In this document: piece by piece, positions 1-11,623 of the stretch
Layout of the letters: the number at the start of each line of letters is the position of its first letter
Position numbering within the stretch: the first letter of the stretch is position 1
NCBI RefSeq assembly: GCF_932526225.1
Contig: NC_064035.1
Span: forward strand, 9,659,296-9,723,295
Length of the DNA stretch: 64,000 nucleotides
Direction: 5' to 3'
DNA from: Nematostella vectensis
Taxonomy: Eukaryota; Cnidaria; Anthozoa; Actiniaria; Edwardsiidae
The notes under the pieces: model-generated
Database searches by the model: none
Seen by the model: the letters and a program-made list of their open reading frames with translations, nothing else
Told to the model about the DNA's origin: nothing
Made by a program: the position numbers and the translations under genes

Positions 1-1845
1 ATCACTGCCAGTTGTGCTTGATGACTCGTTAAGGTATGAGCATGGGGTCGGACACATACTAGAGTCACTAAAGGCCATTGAAAAATTGTGTGCCTTACTA
101 AATGGAAAGTGAGATGAGTTTAGAGTGCATTTTTTTTCTTCCTTGGTACCTTTTCTGGTACCAACTTTTTTTGAAGTCTTTTTAATTGACTTTGGCTTTT
201 CTCCGAGTGGCTGTAGAACACCAACAAGACTTTTTGCTATGCTGCGATTCATGTCTATAAGAGAAACACTTCCTCCACTCAATACTTGGTGTTCACTTAT
301 CTTGACTCGTTGTAGCATTACTTGGCGCAAAACATCATCATTGTGAAAGAGAAGGATTCCATCCGCATTCCTAAAAAAAAAACATTTGGATGAGCTGTTC
401 AAATAGACCACTTACAACATATCTAAAAATACATATAAATGGTCTTGAGTCTTAGGGATGAAAACAATTGGAGATAACTCATTGTAATAAATGACTGGCT
501 GGCCTGTCTGAACATATAAACATGTTTTAAATAAACAATTTTTTGCCACCCTAAAATCAAGGCTCTTGACCATAGCTCCCACAATTTTTAGACTTGTTTG
601 AGATCAAACATTTGTATTGCAAGTACATGTTTGGCTGTTTAGCCAGTCATCAAACAAAACATTGTCTACCCTTTGATCTTTTGTCCAATCACAGCACAAC
701 CCCTTGTGCGCATTCTCATGCTTTAAAAATTGCCTTTGAGTTTACCATTTCCCTGATATTACCCACCCTGTTAAACATGCTTACGAGACATTATTATCAT
801 TGATTACCACTCAACTAATTTTGTCTTCTTTTCTGGGTTTTTTAATCAAATAATGTACCTAGATGGTGAAGTGCAGCATACATTGATGCAAATGATGATA
901 TTGTACCTCTGTAATGCTGCTAGGCTTAGCAGTGAATTATAATGCTGAAGTGGACTTTCCCCTGAGACGTGTGGAGACACAGCCACAGACATCACATGCG
1001 CCAGTGGGTATGCATCTGATAGAGTCTCCACAAGGCGCGCTCCAAGACCTGACCCTGTACCCCCTGTCAGGCTATGCATCACTATGGTACCTTTAATTCC
1101 ACAAAATTACAATTATGATTCATACACAGTCAGCATTTAGGGTAGGCTTGATTTCCAGCCATTGCTAGGCCTCATCGAGGTACTGCGAGCTCACAGAAAA
1201 TCGAGCCAATAATTAGGGCACCACTGCAAGGAATGATGGGTTAAAACCACCCGTAATGCCATGTTATCAATCTTTGTACTGAAAAATCCAATACACTTGA
1301 GCACAGTAGCATGATGTGGAAAACTAGGGTGCCCTAACAATTCTGAAGCATAACTGATAATTACAGTATGACCAAAACAAGGGTAGGGAAACCCGTCCCA
1401 CCCCCCCCCCCCCCCACCCCACCCTACCTGGATCACGCATTTCAAAATGCATTTCAAACAAAATTACACCGAAGACGTCATGGTTGAGACAAATCTTACC
1501 GGCAAAACTATCGCATCTCTCCACTTCCTTTCTCATAGCATCCATGGTCATGTGCAGCAATGAGGTCCCTCCTTCATCAATGCTGTTGCCATGATAACCC
1601 AGGGCGAAGTTATTGCCTCTTCCCCGGCGACCAGCGATTATATTCGAGTCTCTGTTTTGGCCATGTACGCCGTCACTTCTCCTGTTACTAGCGATCACTT
1701 TAGATTCACTGTCGACACAAACGCACCGAAGTTTCCCATCTCTATGACTGAGTGGTTTGCCCTCGCACTGTTTTTCAACCAAAGTCATAAGCTCGTGTCC
1801 TATCTGATTCCCACATTGACCAACGGGTAGTAAAATTGAAGACAT
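1..1845 (-). CDS. Delta/zeta-class tubulin, 5' part (3 exons, runs off left edge)
   Basis: This encodes the N-terminal 298 residues of a divergent tubulin of the delta/zeta type, classes tied to centrioles and basal bodies rather than bulk microtubules. Exons on the minus strand are 1845-1500, 1090-907 and 370-1, with GT-AG introns and matching phases. The protein starts MSSILLPVGQCGNQIGHEL, has RGRGNNFALGY and VERCDSF in exon 1, and the tubulin signature GGTGSGLG in exon 2. Exon 3 continues NADGILLFHNDDVLRQV, which resembles the delta-tubulin helix after the signature. An in-frame Met at 1860 would add five residues; I chose 1845 because tubulins begin almost at the GQCGNQIG strand. Exon 3 then departs from canonical tubulin with a lysine- and serine-rich stretch (about 74 residues). 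Choosing delta or zeta needs a phylogeny. The gene lies head-to-head with NUB1. Confidence 0.85.
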
Positions 1846-2160
1846 AGCGTCAAGAGTCAAATAAGCAAGTTGAAGGAATTGTACCGAAATTATAAAGCAT
1901 TGTTATACACATTTAGGTACCGAACCACAACAACTGGTTTGTTTCCCGCGTGTTTACAAGCGTGTTTACAGCCTCGATCCCAAAATACCTTCCATATTTG
2001 GAAAACAATCGACAGCAATGTGCACGGTCAGCTGTTTTACGCAAAAGAAAAACAGAAAAGTTTGAATCATTTCGACGAGTCATCGTGAAAAGGCTTTTAT
2101 TGTTATCTTATATTTATTTTATACGATTTTATTGTAGTAACTTGTATTACATCAAAAGCG
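1846..2160. promoter_or_regulatory. Shared divergent promoter interval, tubulin / NUB1
   Basis: About 315 bases separate the tubulin start codon (minus) from the NUB1 start codon (plus). Both genes need their promoters and 5' UTRs here, so a bidirectional promoter is likely. I see no clear TATA box at a useful distance from either start. A short direct repeat, GTGTTTACA, occurs twice at about 1950-1970. The call rests on geometry alone. Confidence 0.4.
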
Positions 2161-5100
2161 ATGGAAGAATCCAGTGGGATAAATGAGGGTGTTTTATTTC
2201 GACTACGAGAGGTACTGAACAGAGATAAAGTTCGTCTATGGCTTCCGCCTTACTCCAGTGAGGACGGTCACGCCGGAATTTATCCTGAGGTTAGTTATAA
2301 AAGTAGATTGTAGAAAACAAAAATCAAACGTGGTAGCTGATAAACAGCTACAGAGGATGTTTTGTTTACATTGAATATTATGGTCTACTACTTTATTTAA
2401 AAACATAAAACTTATAAGTTACAGTTCTTATTACTTGACCTTGAATATATCTCATCAGCATCATAATAAAGGGATACTGTATCTGGTGTTAAGATATCTT
2501 CAGAAGAGGACTATACTATTTTCTTGCCCTCTCTGTATAATATGAGTAGTATTGATAAGCTCATTAAGCTTTAAATAGACAATGCAAACTATGAAATATG
2601 AAAATCCTTTTTTTTAGGAATTAATATCGCAGTATACCCGAGAACTCGGTTTTTCAAAGCCAACCATAGCTGAAGCATTAGAGCATTTGCGGACTCATGC
2701 TTTGGAGAAATTGTCTGCAAAGAAGCGTTTCCAGGCATCAGGGTTGGCTTCCATAAGAGTACACTTAGCAGGCCAACACAGTAGAAAAATGAATATGGAG
2801 ATTTCACTGAAGTTAACTGGTGCTGAACTAAGAAAACGGTAGGAATAATTATTTACTGATAAAAACCTATACTTTTTAATCAGAGCCATACATATTTTGA
2901 CAGAGCCTGTATTTCTGAGAAAACGGAAAAACTAGGTCTTACAATATATGGGTCACAGTCATTCCTATGTGGCACACATAATGACCATATAATTGCTTAA
3001 ATAAGCACCTTCCTTGAATAAGCGCTTCACCAAAATGTGTTGCAGTATACACATTAGATAGTATACACACCCAACCTTTTATCATTGAAAACTTGTTTAA
3101 TTTAATGGTTTTCAGGAAGTTTTCAGGAAGTTTATGCTATAAAAAAACTCTTACAAGTAAAACATATTTAGAAATAGGCCCCTCCCCTGAATAAATGTCT
3201 CACCTGGGACATGATCAATTAAAGTGCCCAGATGCTTACTGTAGTTAGACAATATTACAGTTCACACGTTCAACAACATATATTTCCATTTACACCTGTA
3301 CATTTTGTTTGTAGTTTTTATATTTTCACTTTTTGATTGTTTTCATCAGGCTTGGTGATGAATTTACAATGGACCCAGTGAGGCTTAAGCTGATTTGCAA
3401 TGGACAAGTCCTAAAAGAAGGTATTTATAATCAAATCACTGTAATTTGTGTGTGACAAAACTAAGAACACTTATCTTTATCTGCTTTTGTAATCTTCTAT
3501 ACAGCTGCTCTGACGCGGGTTTGGGGGGGGGGCTGGGAGCAAGCAAAAATAGTTTTGACTGTAAGGGATCCCCTAAAGGATAGAGCAATCACCACCTGTC
3601 TACGTTTATGGAGAGCCCCCCCCCCTCCCAGATTCCTTTGACCTCTATATGGCATGGAAACTATTCTCATTAGCACTCTATATCCCATATACCAAGTTAG
3701 CCATTTAATTTTCAATTTCAAAGATTATTCATGACAGAATTCTTGGCAGACACAGTGTTCCATTGTGTGTTCATGTAATGCTATGCTAAAAGTATTGAAT
3801 CATTATAGGTATGAATCATTTCCCACACAGCTATCAGATCACTCACTCAAATAATCACTCACTCAATTAATCTCTCAATCAATCAATCAATCAATCAATA
3901 AATAAACCAGCGAGTCAGTGAGTCACGTTTATTTGAGTTTTGTTATTTTTACCAGATTCCCCACTTGATTCCCAGACAGTTACCAATAACAGCCAGATAC
4001 TAGCCATAGCACTATCAGAGACGGAAGTGGAAGCTAGAAAGAAACTGCTAAAAGATGAACATGCTGCATCATCTCTAGACTGGACAAGAAAGGCAGCAGA
4101 AGCCCTCTCAAGTAGAACAGAAGGTGAGCTATGCATACAGGGTGGCCACAAAGAGTAACACTCATATTCTCATTGTTTCTATATTTCTCAAGACACAAGC
4201 AATCTTGACTACTTCCTGGAAATAAGAGACCAGGAAGGAAGACCATTACAACTTCCTGATGCTGAAAGAAAGGTAATACAAGATCAGGAAGGAAGAAGCT
4301 CACATAAGCCTAATGTAGAAAGAATTTTAAGGATATATTAGAAACATAAAGATAAAGAAGGGGAGGGTGACTTTTTCCCTAATTTCTCTATAACTGCTCA
4401 CTCCCCTTAGAAAATTCAGACTATGCTCCTGACAGCCATCTGATTTAGAAAGAAAGTATAGGAAAGTTTTTACTTTTAAAACAGAAATTTTGCCATATTC
4501 TCACCAATGTCAGATGTCAATTAAGGATGTAACATTTATCCAGGCATTAGCTCTTGCCATGACACTCCATGAAAAGGGAAAGAGCATGTTGAAGCAGAAG
4601 AATTATTCTGAAGCTCTTGTAGTACTGCTAGAGGCAGATAAAGAGTTCAGGTGAGTAAAGTATAGCATAACTGTTACATCACATTTTTAGCCACTAAAGG
4701 CCATTAGACAAATTGTGCCTCTTGATTATTTCTCATGTTTTTAAGCGTCATCTGAACATTAAAAAGAGAAAAATCTGTTAAGGTTTAAAAGAGATTGATT
4801 TTGTTTCTCCAACAGTCAGTGCCGTGCTCAGATTCTCGAGGCTGTGGATAACTATGCCATACTTTGCTTGGATGTTGTTTGGTGTTACTTTGGTATCAGA
4901 AGCATAAGGGATCTTCCTGATGCAGGTATACAATACTCCGCTTGACGTACTTGAATTTAATTGCGTAGATCTAGGATACATGTTGGATCATTTGGAAAGA
5001 GATGCACCTTTAATATAATATATTTTAAATATGTAAGTAACCTATGGACCAGGTAATTTCTGCATCATTTTGTGGCAAAAGAAAGATACTTGCTGGCCAT

Positions 5101-8100
5101 AAAAAAGATGGCAAAAATTCAATCTCCGAGGCTAGTACAGCCTGAGGAAACAAGGACGATAAGATAACAATTATATACAGCGTTTCGAGAAACAAATTTT
5201 CTGAGTGGACCGTATGGGCTGTACAGCCCACCCATCAACCAGTAATAGCGTGTGAAAAACTGTAGCTATATGATATATGAAAAGGGTTATCTTGCCCCCT
5301 TAGGACATTGAGAATCAGCCCACATAACCCTTAATATCGCTTATGCATTTCATCGCTTCAGAGGCGAGGCTTCAGAAGTGTGAAGAGTGCTTTGAAAAAA
5401 GCTACGGCATGAACATGGAAAGACTTACTTCAGTGCGGGTGTGTATTAATTATCAGCTTTACAAGTCTTTGTTGTCTTTAGGTCGCTATAATATAGTTGA
5501 CCAAGTAATAACTTGAACTCTTTCAGTGGCCTTTGACCCTCTATTCCCCACCCACAAAGCAACACCAGAATGTGTGACGGTTATATCCTGTTTAATATTT
5601 TCGATAAGAGAAGGGCTATTCAACTTTTTCGGTATGACTAAAACCACAAAAATGTTGCACCATCATGTCTTGCGATGCTGAATTTGGGTTATAGAGATAC
5701 TAGACTAATTTAACGTACCTGATAAGAATGAAGCATCAAGTAAACAAGAGGATCGCTTTAAAAGTGGCTACTTTCTGCCATTTATAGCAGTTGCAGCTTT
5801 TTTTAGTTTTTATTTCGGTTGGTTCTTTCAGGGTGGAAGTGGCCAGGAACTTGCTCTATTTGTCAGACTGTATGTGCTCCAAGCGGTGTGTGCATATCAC
5901 AGGGGAAGAAGGGATCATGCTCTCATTTTACTCAACAAGGTAGGCATTGTACCTAAGGCATTATATAATTTTCCTCTGATCAATGTCGATTGGATGAATA
6001 AACTAGATGAACCTGCCAATACACACTTTGTATTATATACTAACACACTACGAAACAAAAGCTGTACATAGGGACCGCTCACTGTGTCATGTGAACTTTC
6101 TAATAAAGTAATTACATTATAACATACTACCAACTTCACAGTGTTAAATACACTAACATCTCGCACCAACACAAGCTGTACCTAGGGACAATCTGCACAG
6201 TGAACAGATAGATACCAATATCGCTCCAACCGGTCTGCCTAAGTGTGAAGTTATACCATGACTACCCATTCTGCTTTCCAATCATATGATATTATGTTTA
6301 ATACAATTTGATTTGTTTTCGCAGGCAGAAGAATGGACAAGAAAACTTTCTGTAGATGATGATAAACTTTCTCAAAGTATGTCCATTGAGCTAATTTCCA
6401 CCTGCACGCGTATCGTATCGCGGGGGCACGGCTTCTGTAGATCAATATGTAAAGCTCCTTTTCTCTAGTAATATTTGGAAGGCAGTGGTCAGTCGCTTCT
6501 GTGTAATAATTGTTTTGTTTTGCTTTTATTGATAGCAATCCAATCTTTTCCATTTATGCTATCAACTCCTTTCTACAACTTTTTCTTCGTTAGTGGTAGC
6601 GATGGGTTTTAGTGTCCGCGAAGCTCGTCTCGGTCTGCGGTGTTGCCATGGTGACGTAACATCAGCAGTAGACCACATCACATCCAAAAGGCAGGTACGA
6701 GGTATCATTAAACGTTAAATCCATGTATTGAGTTACACCCTTTTACAAATACGGCCATTTCAAGGTAATTTACCTACCATCTACACCTACTTACCAGAAA
6801 AAAAAACTATTTTTACGCCGATATTTTTTTCGCCAGGAGAAGAAGGAGCGGACATTAAGAGAAAAAGAAGAACAAAAGAAGAAACGCGCACAGCGAAAAC
6901 TTGGAAAAACAGCGAATGGAGAATGGTAATTCCGCTTGTGGCGATTGCGGCAGCAGAAGGCCCCGTGACAAGAAATTCCAAAATCCACTGTTTTTTGTTT
7001 TATTTCTGTATAGAAAGAAATCATATTTTGAACATTGTTTATCGTCTTGATAGCACATGATGATTGGAGTGAGATTGGTTAAAAAGTGGAGATTAGTGTC
7101 TTTTTTTTTACCTTTAATTAGCCCCCCCCCCCAAAAAAAAAAAAAAAAGAACAAGAAATACCTTTATTAACAGGATGTCTTGTTTGGGTCAAGATTTTCA
7201 TCAAATATATGGAGCTTAACTTTGTGGGGCCTTTCCTTAGGTAGGTTTTCATTAGTGGGTCTCACTACTTTAGTCTATATAAACTATAAGTGTATTTGCT
7301 GAACGCAGGGTAAATGTGTCGAGTCTAGAGTCACTAGTCGACATGGGCTTTCCCAGGCAGAGCGCCGCGGAGGCACTGAGACAGACCAATAACAGTATGG
7401 ACGGAGCCTTGCAAGTAAGAGTACCCGAAATCACACAGGATGTAGCCTCTTAGCAAAAGCCCAAAGGGTTTGGAAAGAAGAAATACGGAGACCAGTCTTC
7501 CCCAGTCCTTTGCGCTTGCTACGCAGGCTACACAGGATAAGGCTATTGGATAGAGCAGCAACTTTAGTGAATTTGCTTACACTAATGATTGTTTTGCCAT
7601 AGGTCCTGTCCCCCATCTTCCCCAATTCTTTGGCGCGCGTGAAACCGAGGTCATGCGTCAAAATTGTAAACAAGATGGCAAACTTTGTTTTTATCCACGG
7701 TTTCACGCGCGCATCGCAAAGAGTTGTGGGAAGATATGGGAAGGTGTATTGATCTCCCAAGTGTAGCCTCCTATAGAATTTTGCATTTTCTTGTTTTTAC
7801 ACAAAGTGTGCTTTCGTCTCAGACGCTTCATGATCACCCGGAGTTGCTAGATCTCCCTCCAGACGACTGGTAAGTGACAAGATACGAGAACGTGTTAACT
7901 TATCATTTCTCGACCTGACATTTTCATCTTGTTTGTACAGCTCAAGCGACGTTACTTTTCCTGAAGAGCTCGTCACACAGGTAATAATAACCTGCTTGTT
8001 GATCTACATTATTGAAGCCATATACGTACATCCTTAATGTACAGTTGAGGCCGCTTTACTTCGGACGCCAGAAGCAAGGTTTCGGGCTCGTACAATTATT

Positions 8101-9031
8101 TAGCTTGGAGCCTGAACCCAAGGCTTCTGCATGCCCGATCTAACTACCATCGGCTTCGTTACGAGACACGGTCGGTGATGCTTAGAAATCGGTTACTCAG
8201 GGCACAGTCGTTTGTATTTGCTAAAACTGATTCTCTTCTCGACGTTGTCGTTTTAGATAGCTTCGATGGGTTTTGATGTGGCTGTGGTGCGCGATGCCTT
8301 GAGGCGGTTCGGAGGTGAAGTGCAGCAGGCTATCAACCAGTTAGTAGCTAGCGGCGGCGTGCTACCATCAGCTTCTCTCGGTAAATATGGAATATCCAGG
8401 TTGGAAGTATAGCTTTTATTGGTGTAATTGGTGGTTTTCCATATAAATGAATGGGCTTAGTCAAGAAAGACGGCTATTAAATAAGCCCACCCTGGTTAAA
8501 GCCGCACTATCACCAGTTAACTTCAGGAGGTCCGACGGAAACCTCAACCGTTAAAATACAAAAGAATCTATTAAGATCCGAGATATTAAACAGGCCATCC
8601 TCGCTTAATTTTCAATCACATCCTCAAAGAAACTTCTAATAAACACACTGCTTTCAATATTTTTCGCATTTTCCGTTAAAAATCATCGGATATTGTTATG
8701 TAAACTGGTGACAATGAGGCTTTAAAGCCATGTTTTCGCGCTCAAATTCCACAGGACCCCCATTATCTGGAAAAGTCCCGTTGATGCACATTTGATGTTT
8801 CATGGATGCAGTGTTATGTTTTCGTATGTGTCAATAGGCATGGACCTTCGGGATGACCCGCAGAAGCCGCGGGAAGATCCCGAGGTCAAGAGGGCAGTAG
8901 ACGAGCTGGTACCAGACCTCACTTGTGATGACGACGCATACCTGGACCTGACCTTAGACGACGAGGCCTCGGTCATCGCGGAATACAAGGCCCTTATTCT
9001 ATCTTCTGAAGGGCGCTGTTCAGCTAGATGA
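2161..9031 (+). CDS. NUB1: NEDD8 ultimate buster 1 (NUB1), 17 exons
   Basis: NUB1 family proteins bind NEDD8 and FAT10 and deliver them to the proteasome. Exons: 2161-2289, 2618-2838, 3350-3420, 3956-4123, 4193-4272, 4544-4650, 4816-4925, 5362-5438, 5832-5939, 6325-6376, 6594-6694, 6837-6925, 7309-7416, 7823-7869, 7941-7980, 8257-8380, 8838-9031. About 607 residues, close to human NUB1. The N-terminus (NRDKVRLWLPPYSSE) matches the family. A ubiquitin-like region is encoded around 2700-3420 and a helical repeat core includes VDNYAILCLDVVWCYF. Three UBA domains follow: MVAMGFSVREARLGLRCC, LVDMGFPRQSAAEAL and IASMGFDVAVVRDALRRFG. The acidic C-terminus reads DDDAYLDLTLDDEASVIAEY. Phases agree at every junction. 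The exception is inside exon 13, where a GAGAGACAGAC run (7378-7388) makes the exon two bases too long: both halves of UBA2 are recognisable but in different frames. That could be an assembly error, a variant allele or a real break. Confidence 0.9.
7612..7740. repeat. Inverted-repeat hairpin in NUB1 intron 13 (MITE-like)
   Basis: Two arms of about 38 bases, 7612-7650 and 7696-7740, are near-complementary. The left arm has TTTGGCGCGCGTGAAACCG and the right arm CGGTTTCACGCGCGC. They are separated by a loop of about 50 bases. No protein is encoded. The arrangement suits a short foldback or MITE, but I could not define target-site duplications. Confidence 0.5.
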
Positions 9032-9290
9032 TGAAGCCTCAGTCATCGCAGAGTACGAGGCCCTTACCCTCTCTACTGTAGAAAGAAGTTCGGCTAGTAC
9101 TCAGTCATCGCACAGTACAAGGCCCTTATCCTCTCTACTATAGGACGAAGATCGGCTAGTAGTCATCGCATAGTACATCGCTGAGGTCTTTATTCTCTCT
9201 ACGGAGGGGTGAAGTTCAGCTAGTATTCAGTCATCGCATCGATTACAAGGCCCTAATTCTATACTGAGGGGCACAGTTCGGCTAGACGAG
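9032..9290 (+). repeat. Four decayed tandem copies of the NUB1 C-terminal coding segment
   Basis: The last 69 or so coding bases of NUB1 (the DDEASVIAEYKALIL part and the stop region, from about 8959) are followed by roughly four degenerate head-to-tail copies of 60-70 bases. Each keeps recognisable blocks such as CAGTCATCGCA, AAGGCCCTTA and TTCGGCTAG. The first copy begins within the stop-codon region. The copies contain stops and frameshifts, so they now lie in the 3' UTR. This suggests the C-terminal tail was once tandemly repeated, or was amplified after the stop arose. Confidence 0.75.
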
Positions 9291-9478
9291 CCCTTTTTCT
9301 CTGGCGTTCTCTGGTAAATTTATCAATGACCAAACGAAGGAAAATTTATTTTTTATTAAAGTACGATGGAGCTCCCCTTGTCTATCTTTCGAAGTTCCGC
9401 TGCACAACTCTAAACTCCAATAGTTGAAACGCAGCTGCCCCTATATAAACCGTGTGTACTAAGGAGTATACCTGACAG

Positions 9479-9494
9479 AATAAAACTAAATAAA
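9479..9494 (+). terminator. NUB1 polyadenylation signals
   Basis: Two AATAAA hexamers lie at 9479-9484 and 9489-9494, about 450 bases after the NUB1 stop codon on the same strand. They are the first good poly(A) signals downstream of the decayed repeat copies and are the likely 3' end of the NUB1 transcript. The cleavage site is not visible from sequence alone. Confidence 0.5.
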
Positions 9495-9499
9495 ATATT

Positions 9500-10476
9500 C
9501 CGCTCATCTGAATATTCACTTTCATCTGTTTCAAGGAGTTCATAAGATGGGCGGTGGTACGGTTGAGTTAAGGGTAGACCTACCATACTTTGTTTACAAT
9601 CTTGCGAGCAGTGGTTTCTTCCTCTGCCGGCCTAAGAGAGAAGGGGACCACTACTCGCAGGCTATTTGTTTACAGCGCTGGAACCCAGAGTATACTTTCA
9701 AGGCCCTCCTACCAATACCTACGAGTATCGGCCCACTAGTTTCGAGACATTCTCCCAGGCTTTTACTCGAAGATGCGAAGCATCGCATTACAAACAAGCA
9801 AGTCTTCAAGTGCTTTATATTTTTATTTTAAACATGAGATTCTTTTTAACAGATCCCGAGAGACAAAACAAAACGTTGCTTTGCGCAAAGTTTGAGTTTG
9901 CTGAGACAGACAGAAATCTGTCTCGCTAGTGTCACGCGTGAACCAAGATACAAATAAGAGTTTATCCATTGTTTGCCTTTTTTGCAGAATTAGCTGCTAG
10001 CGTTGGTGGTTATGAGGTCTACAAAATTGTTTGAATTGTTGAATATTCTACTGATTGGTTGTTCTGGGTCTCAAAATATGCGAATACATCAGAACTGTCC
10101 ATACTTTTGGTCCCAGCGATTTGATAGGTTGCAACAGATAATTGCCATCACCAAAGTTCACTGTTTTAATTAGCGCTGTTTAAAACTGTCGTGAAAAGTC
10201 GGTAAGGTAAAAGGTTTTTATCTGGGAGGAAAGCCGTCGCAGGTGTTCTGTCGTGATTGAATATAAAAATATCAAATGAAGTACATTGAAATATGGCGCA
10301 AGAAGTAAAGAAGAAATATTAACATTTTTGCTATTACATGGACAATTCAAACTAAAATCATAAAAGAAAGTGAAACAAGTCTCACTGAACATGATGAAGT
10401 CATCGGAGATTACATAACATTGTTCGTGGTAATGGATTTGTTCTTGGGTATAACCTAGAGCGCTATTTGCTTACGT
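9500..10476. other. Intergenic, no supported gene
   Basis: This interval lies between NUB1 and the GPCR. Short ORFs (for example 9547-9831) show no recognisable domain. A small self-complementary stretch (GACAGACAGAAATCTGTCTC) sits near 9904-9925. The GPCR promoter and any 5' UTR should be in the right half, but I see no specific element. Confidence 0.4.
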
Positions 10477-11493
10477 TTGACACAGATTAGGGTTTCTCGA
10501 AGATCAAGCAGCGGGATAATGAACAGCTGGCAGTGGTTGAACTACGAAGCACAACACTTATCTTCTAGCTTCAAAGCTATCTATAGCGACGTCGTCACTG
10601 TAAAGGGCACAGGCTCTGAAGAAAAAACTATGAGTAAGGGTCCAGGAGCATCTCTGACATCGAATCCGTACTTTATTTTTATTAACGTGTTGTCTGGGTT
10701 AGTAGCAGTTGTTGGCAACTCGCTAGTGCTGATAACACTGTACCGGACCTCAAGACTGCATACAATGTCGAACATCTTTTTAGCATCTCTGGCAGCTAGT
10801 GATTTTGTAGTGGGCGCAGTGGGAAATCCTTTGAATATCATCCGCGAAGCGAATGCTTTTGCCTGGATCTATTTGCAACTCGTCCCGGCATTAAATATAA
10901 GCGCTTTAACCGTAGACAGATACACGGCGATTTCAAGGCCTTTGAGATACGCACAACTCGTGACGAAAACGACAGCCCTTGTGGCCATCGCCTTTATTTG
11001 GGTTTCGCCCGTTCTTGTGTGCCTCCCTACGGTTCTCACTGGTGACAGTTACTATCGACAAATAATTGTCATCCTATCTTTCTTCTTCCCCTTTGTTGTG
11101 ATAATTGTCTGCTACACTGAGATCACACGAGCCTCTCACCGTCAACTTAGCCGCATTTCCGCGACGACGCCTGCACCTCTATCTTCTGGGAGCACCCCAA
11201 ACAGCATTCGTAATGACAAAAAAGCAGCAAAGACTTTTGCGTTAATAACCGTAGTGTTTTTGCTGTCCTTCGCGCCCCACATGGCAGGAAATATAATCAT
11301 AATTGTTGAAGGGAAGCCCAAGTATATGGGATGGCTTGATGTTTTCATGTTTCTCAGCTCCGCTTTAAACCCCATCATTTACGCATCGAGAAATGCGTCG
11401 TTTAGAAGAGCTTTCATGCAGCTGTTTTGCCGAAGGTGCTTGACAGTTGCAAACAACTTGGGACAAACCAAAGCCAAAGAGGATCCCACGTAG
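10477..11493 (+). CDS. Intronless class A (rhodopsin-family) GPCR
   Basis: A single open frame of 338 codons encodes a seven-helix receptor. TM1 contains VVGNSLVLITLY, and TM2 has LASLAASDFVVG (conserved Asp). TM3 ends in LTVDRYTAISRPL with an intact DRY motif. TM6 has FLLSFAPHM, with the conserved Pro but no Trp of CWxP. TM7 has LNPIIYA (NPxxY) followed by a helix 8 (SFRRAFMQLFCRRC) with cysteines suited to palmitoylation. No cysteine is seen at the start of TM3, so the usual TM3-ECL2 disulfide may be missing. In-frame Met codons also occur at 10519 and 10630; the last leaves a short extracellular tail. The ligand cannot be assigned; the style is amine/adenosine-like as in many cnidarian receptors. 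A damaged tandem copy follows immediately. Confidence 0.85.
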   Translation: MTQIRVSRRSSSGIMNSWQWLNYEAQHLSSSFKAIYSDVVTVKGTGSEEKTMSKGPGASLTSNPYFIFINVLSGLVAVVGNSLVLITLYRTSRLHTMSNIFLASLAASDFVVGAVGNPLNIIREANAFAWIYLQLVPALNISALTVDRYTAISRPLRYAQLVTKTTALVAIAFIWVSPVLVCLPTVLTGDSYYRQIIVILSFFFPFVVIIVCYTEITRASHRQLSRISATTPAPLSSGSTPNSIRNDKKAAKTFALITVVFLLSFAPHMAGNIIIIVEGKPKYMGWLDVFMFLSSALNPIIYASRNASFRRAFMQLFCRRCLTVANNLGQTKAKEDPT

Positions 11494-11623
11494 TCGCTTC
11501 CCATTTGAACGACGTGGCCCATTTCCGAGAAATAAGGGACATTACACGGGGACCAAACATGTTTGGACCATAGCCAAATAGAAAGGCGACGGTAGAAAGT
11601 AATAGAAAGCTCTAAGAGTCGAC

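Noticed and set aside
2-112. Plus-strand open stretch ending in a stop, resembling a C-terminal exon
   Set aside because: The minus strand over the same bases continues the tubulin exon in phase to the window edge, so the plus-strand frame is a shadow.
9547-9929. Overlapping 94- and 87-codon ORFs downstream of NUB1
   Set aside because: No recognisable domain, two frames open over the same bases, and no splice or promoter context.
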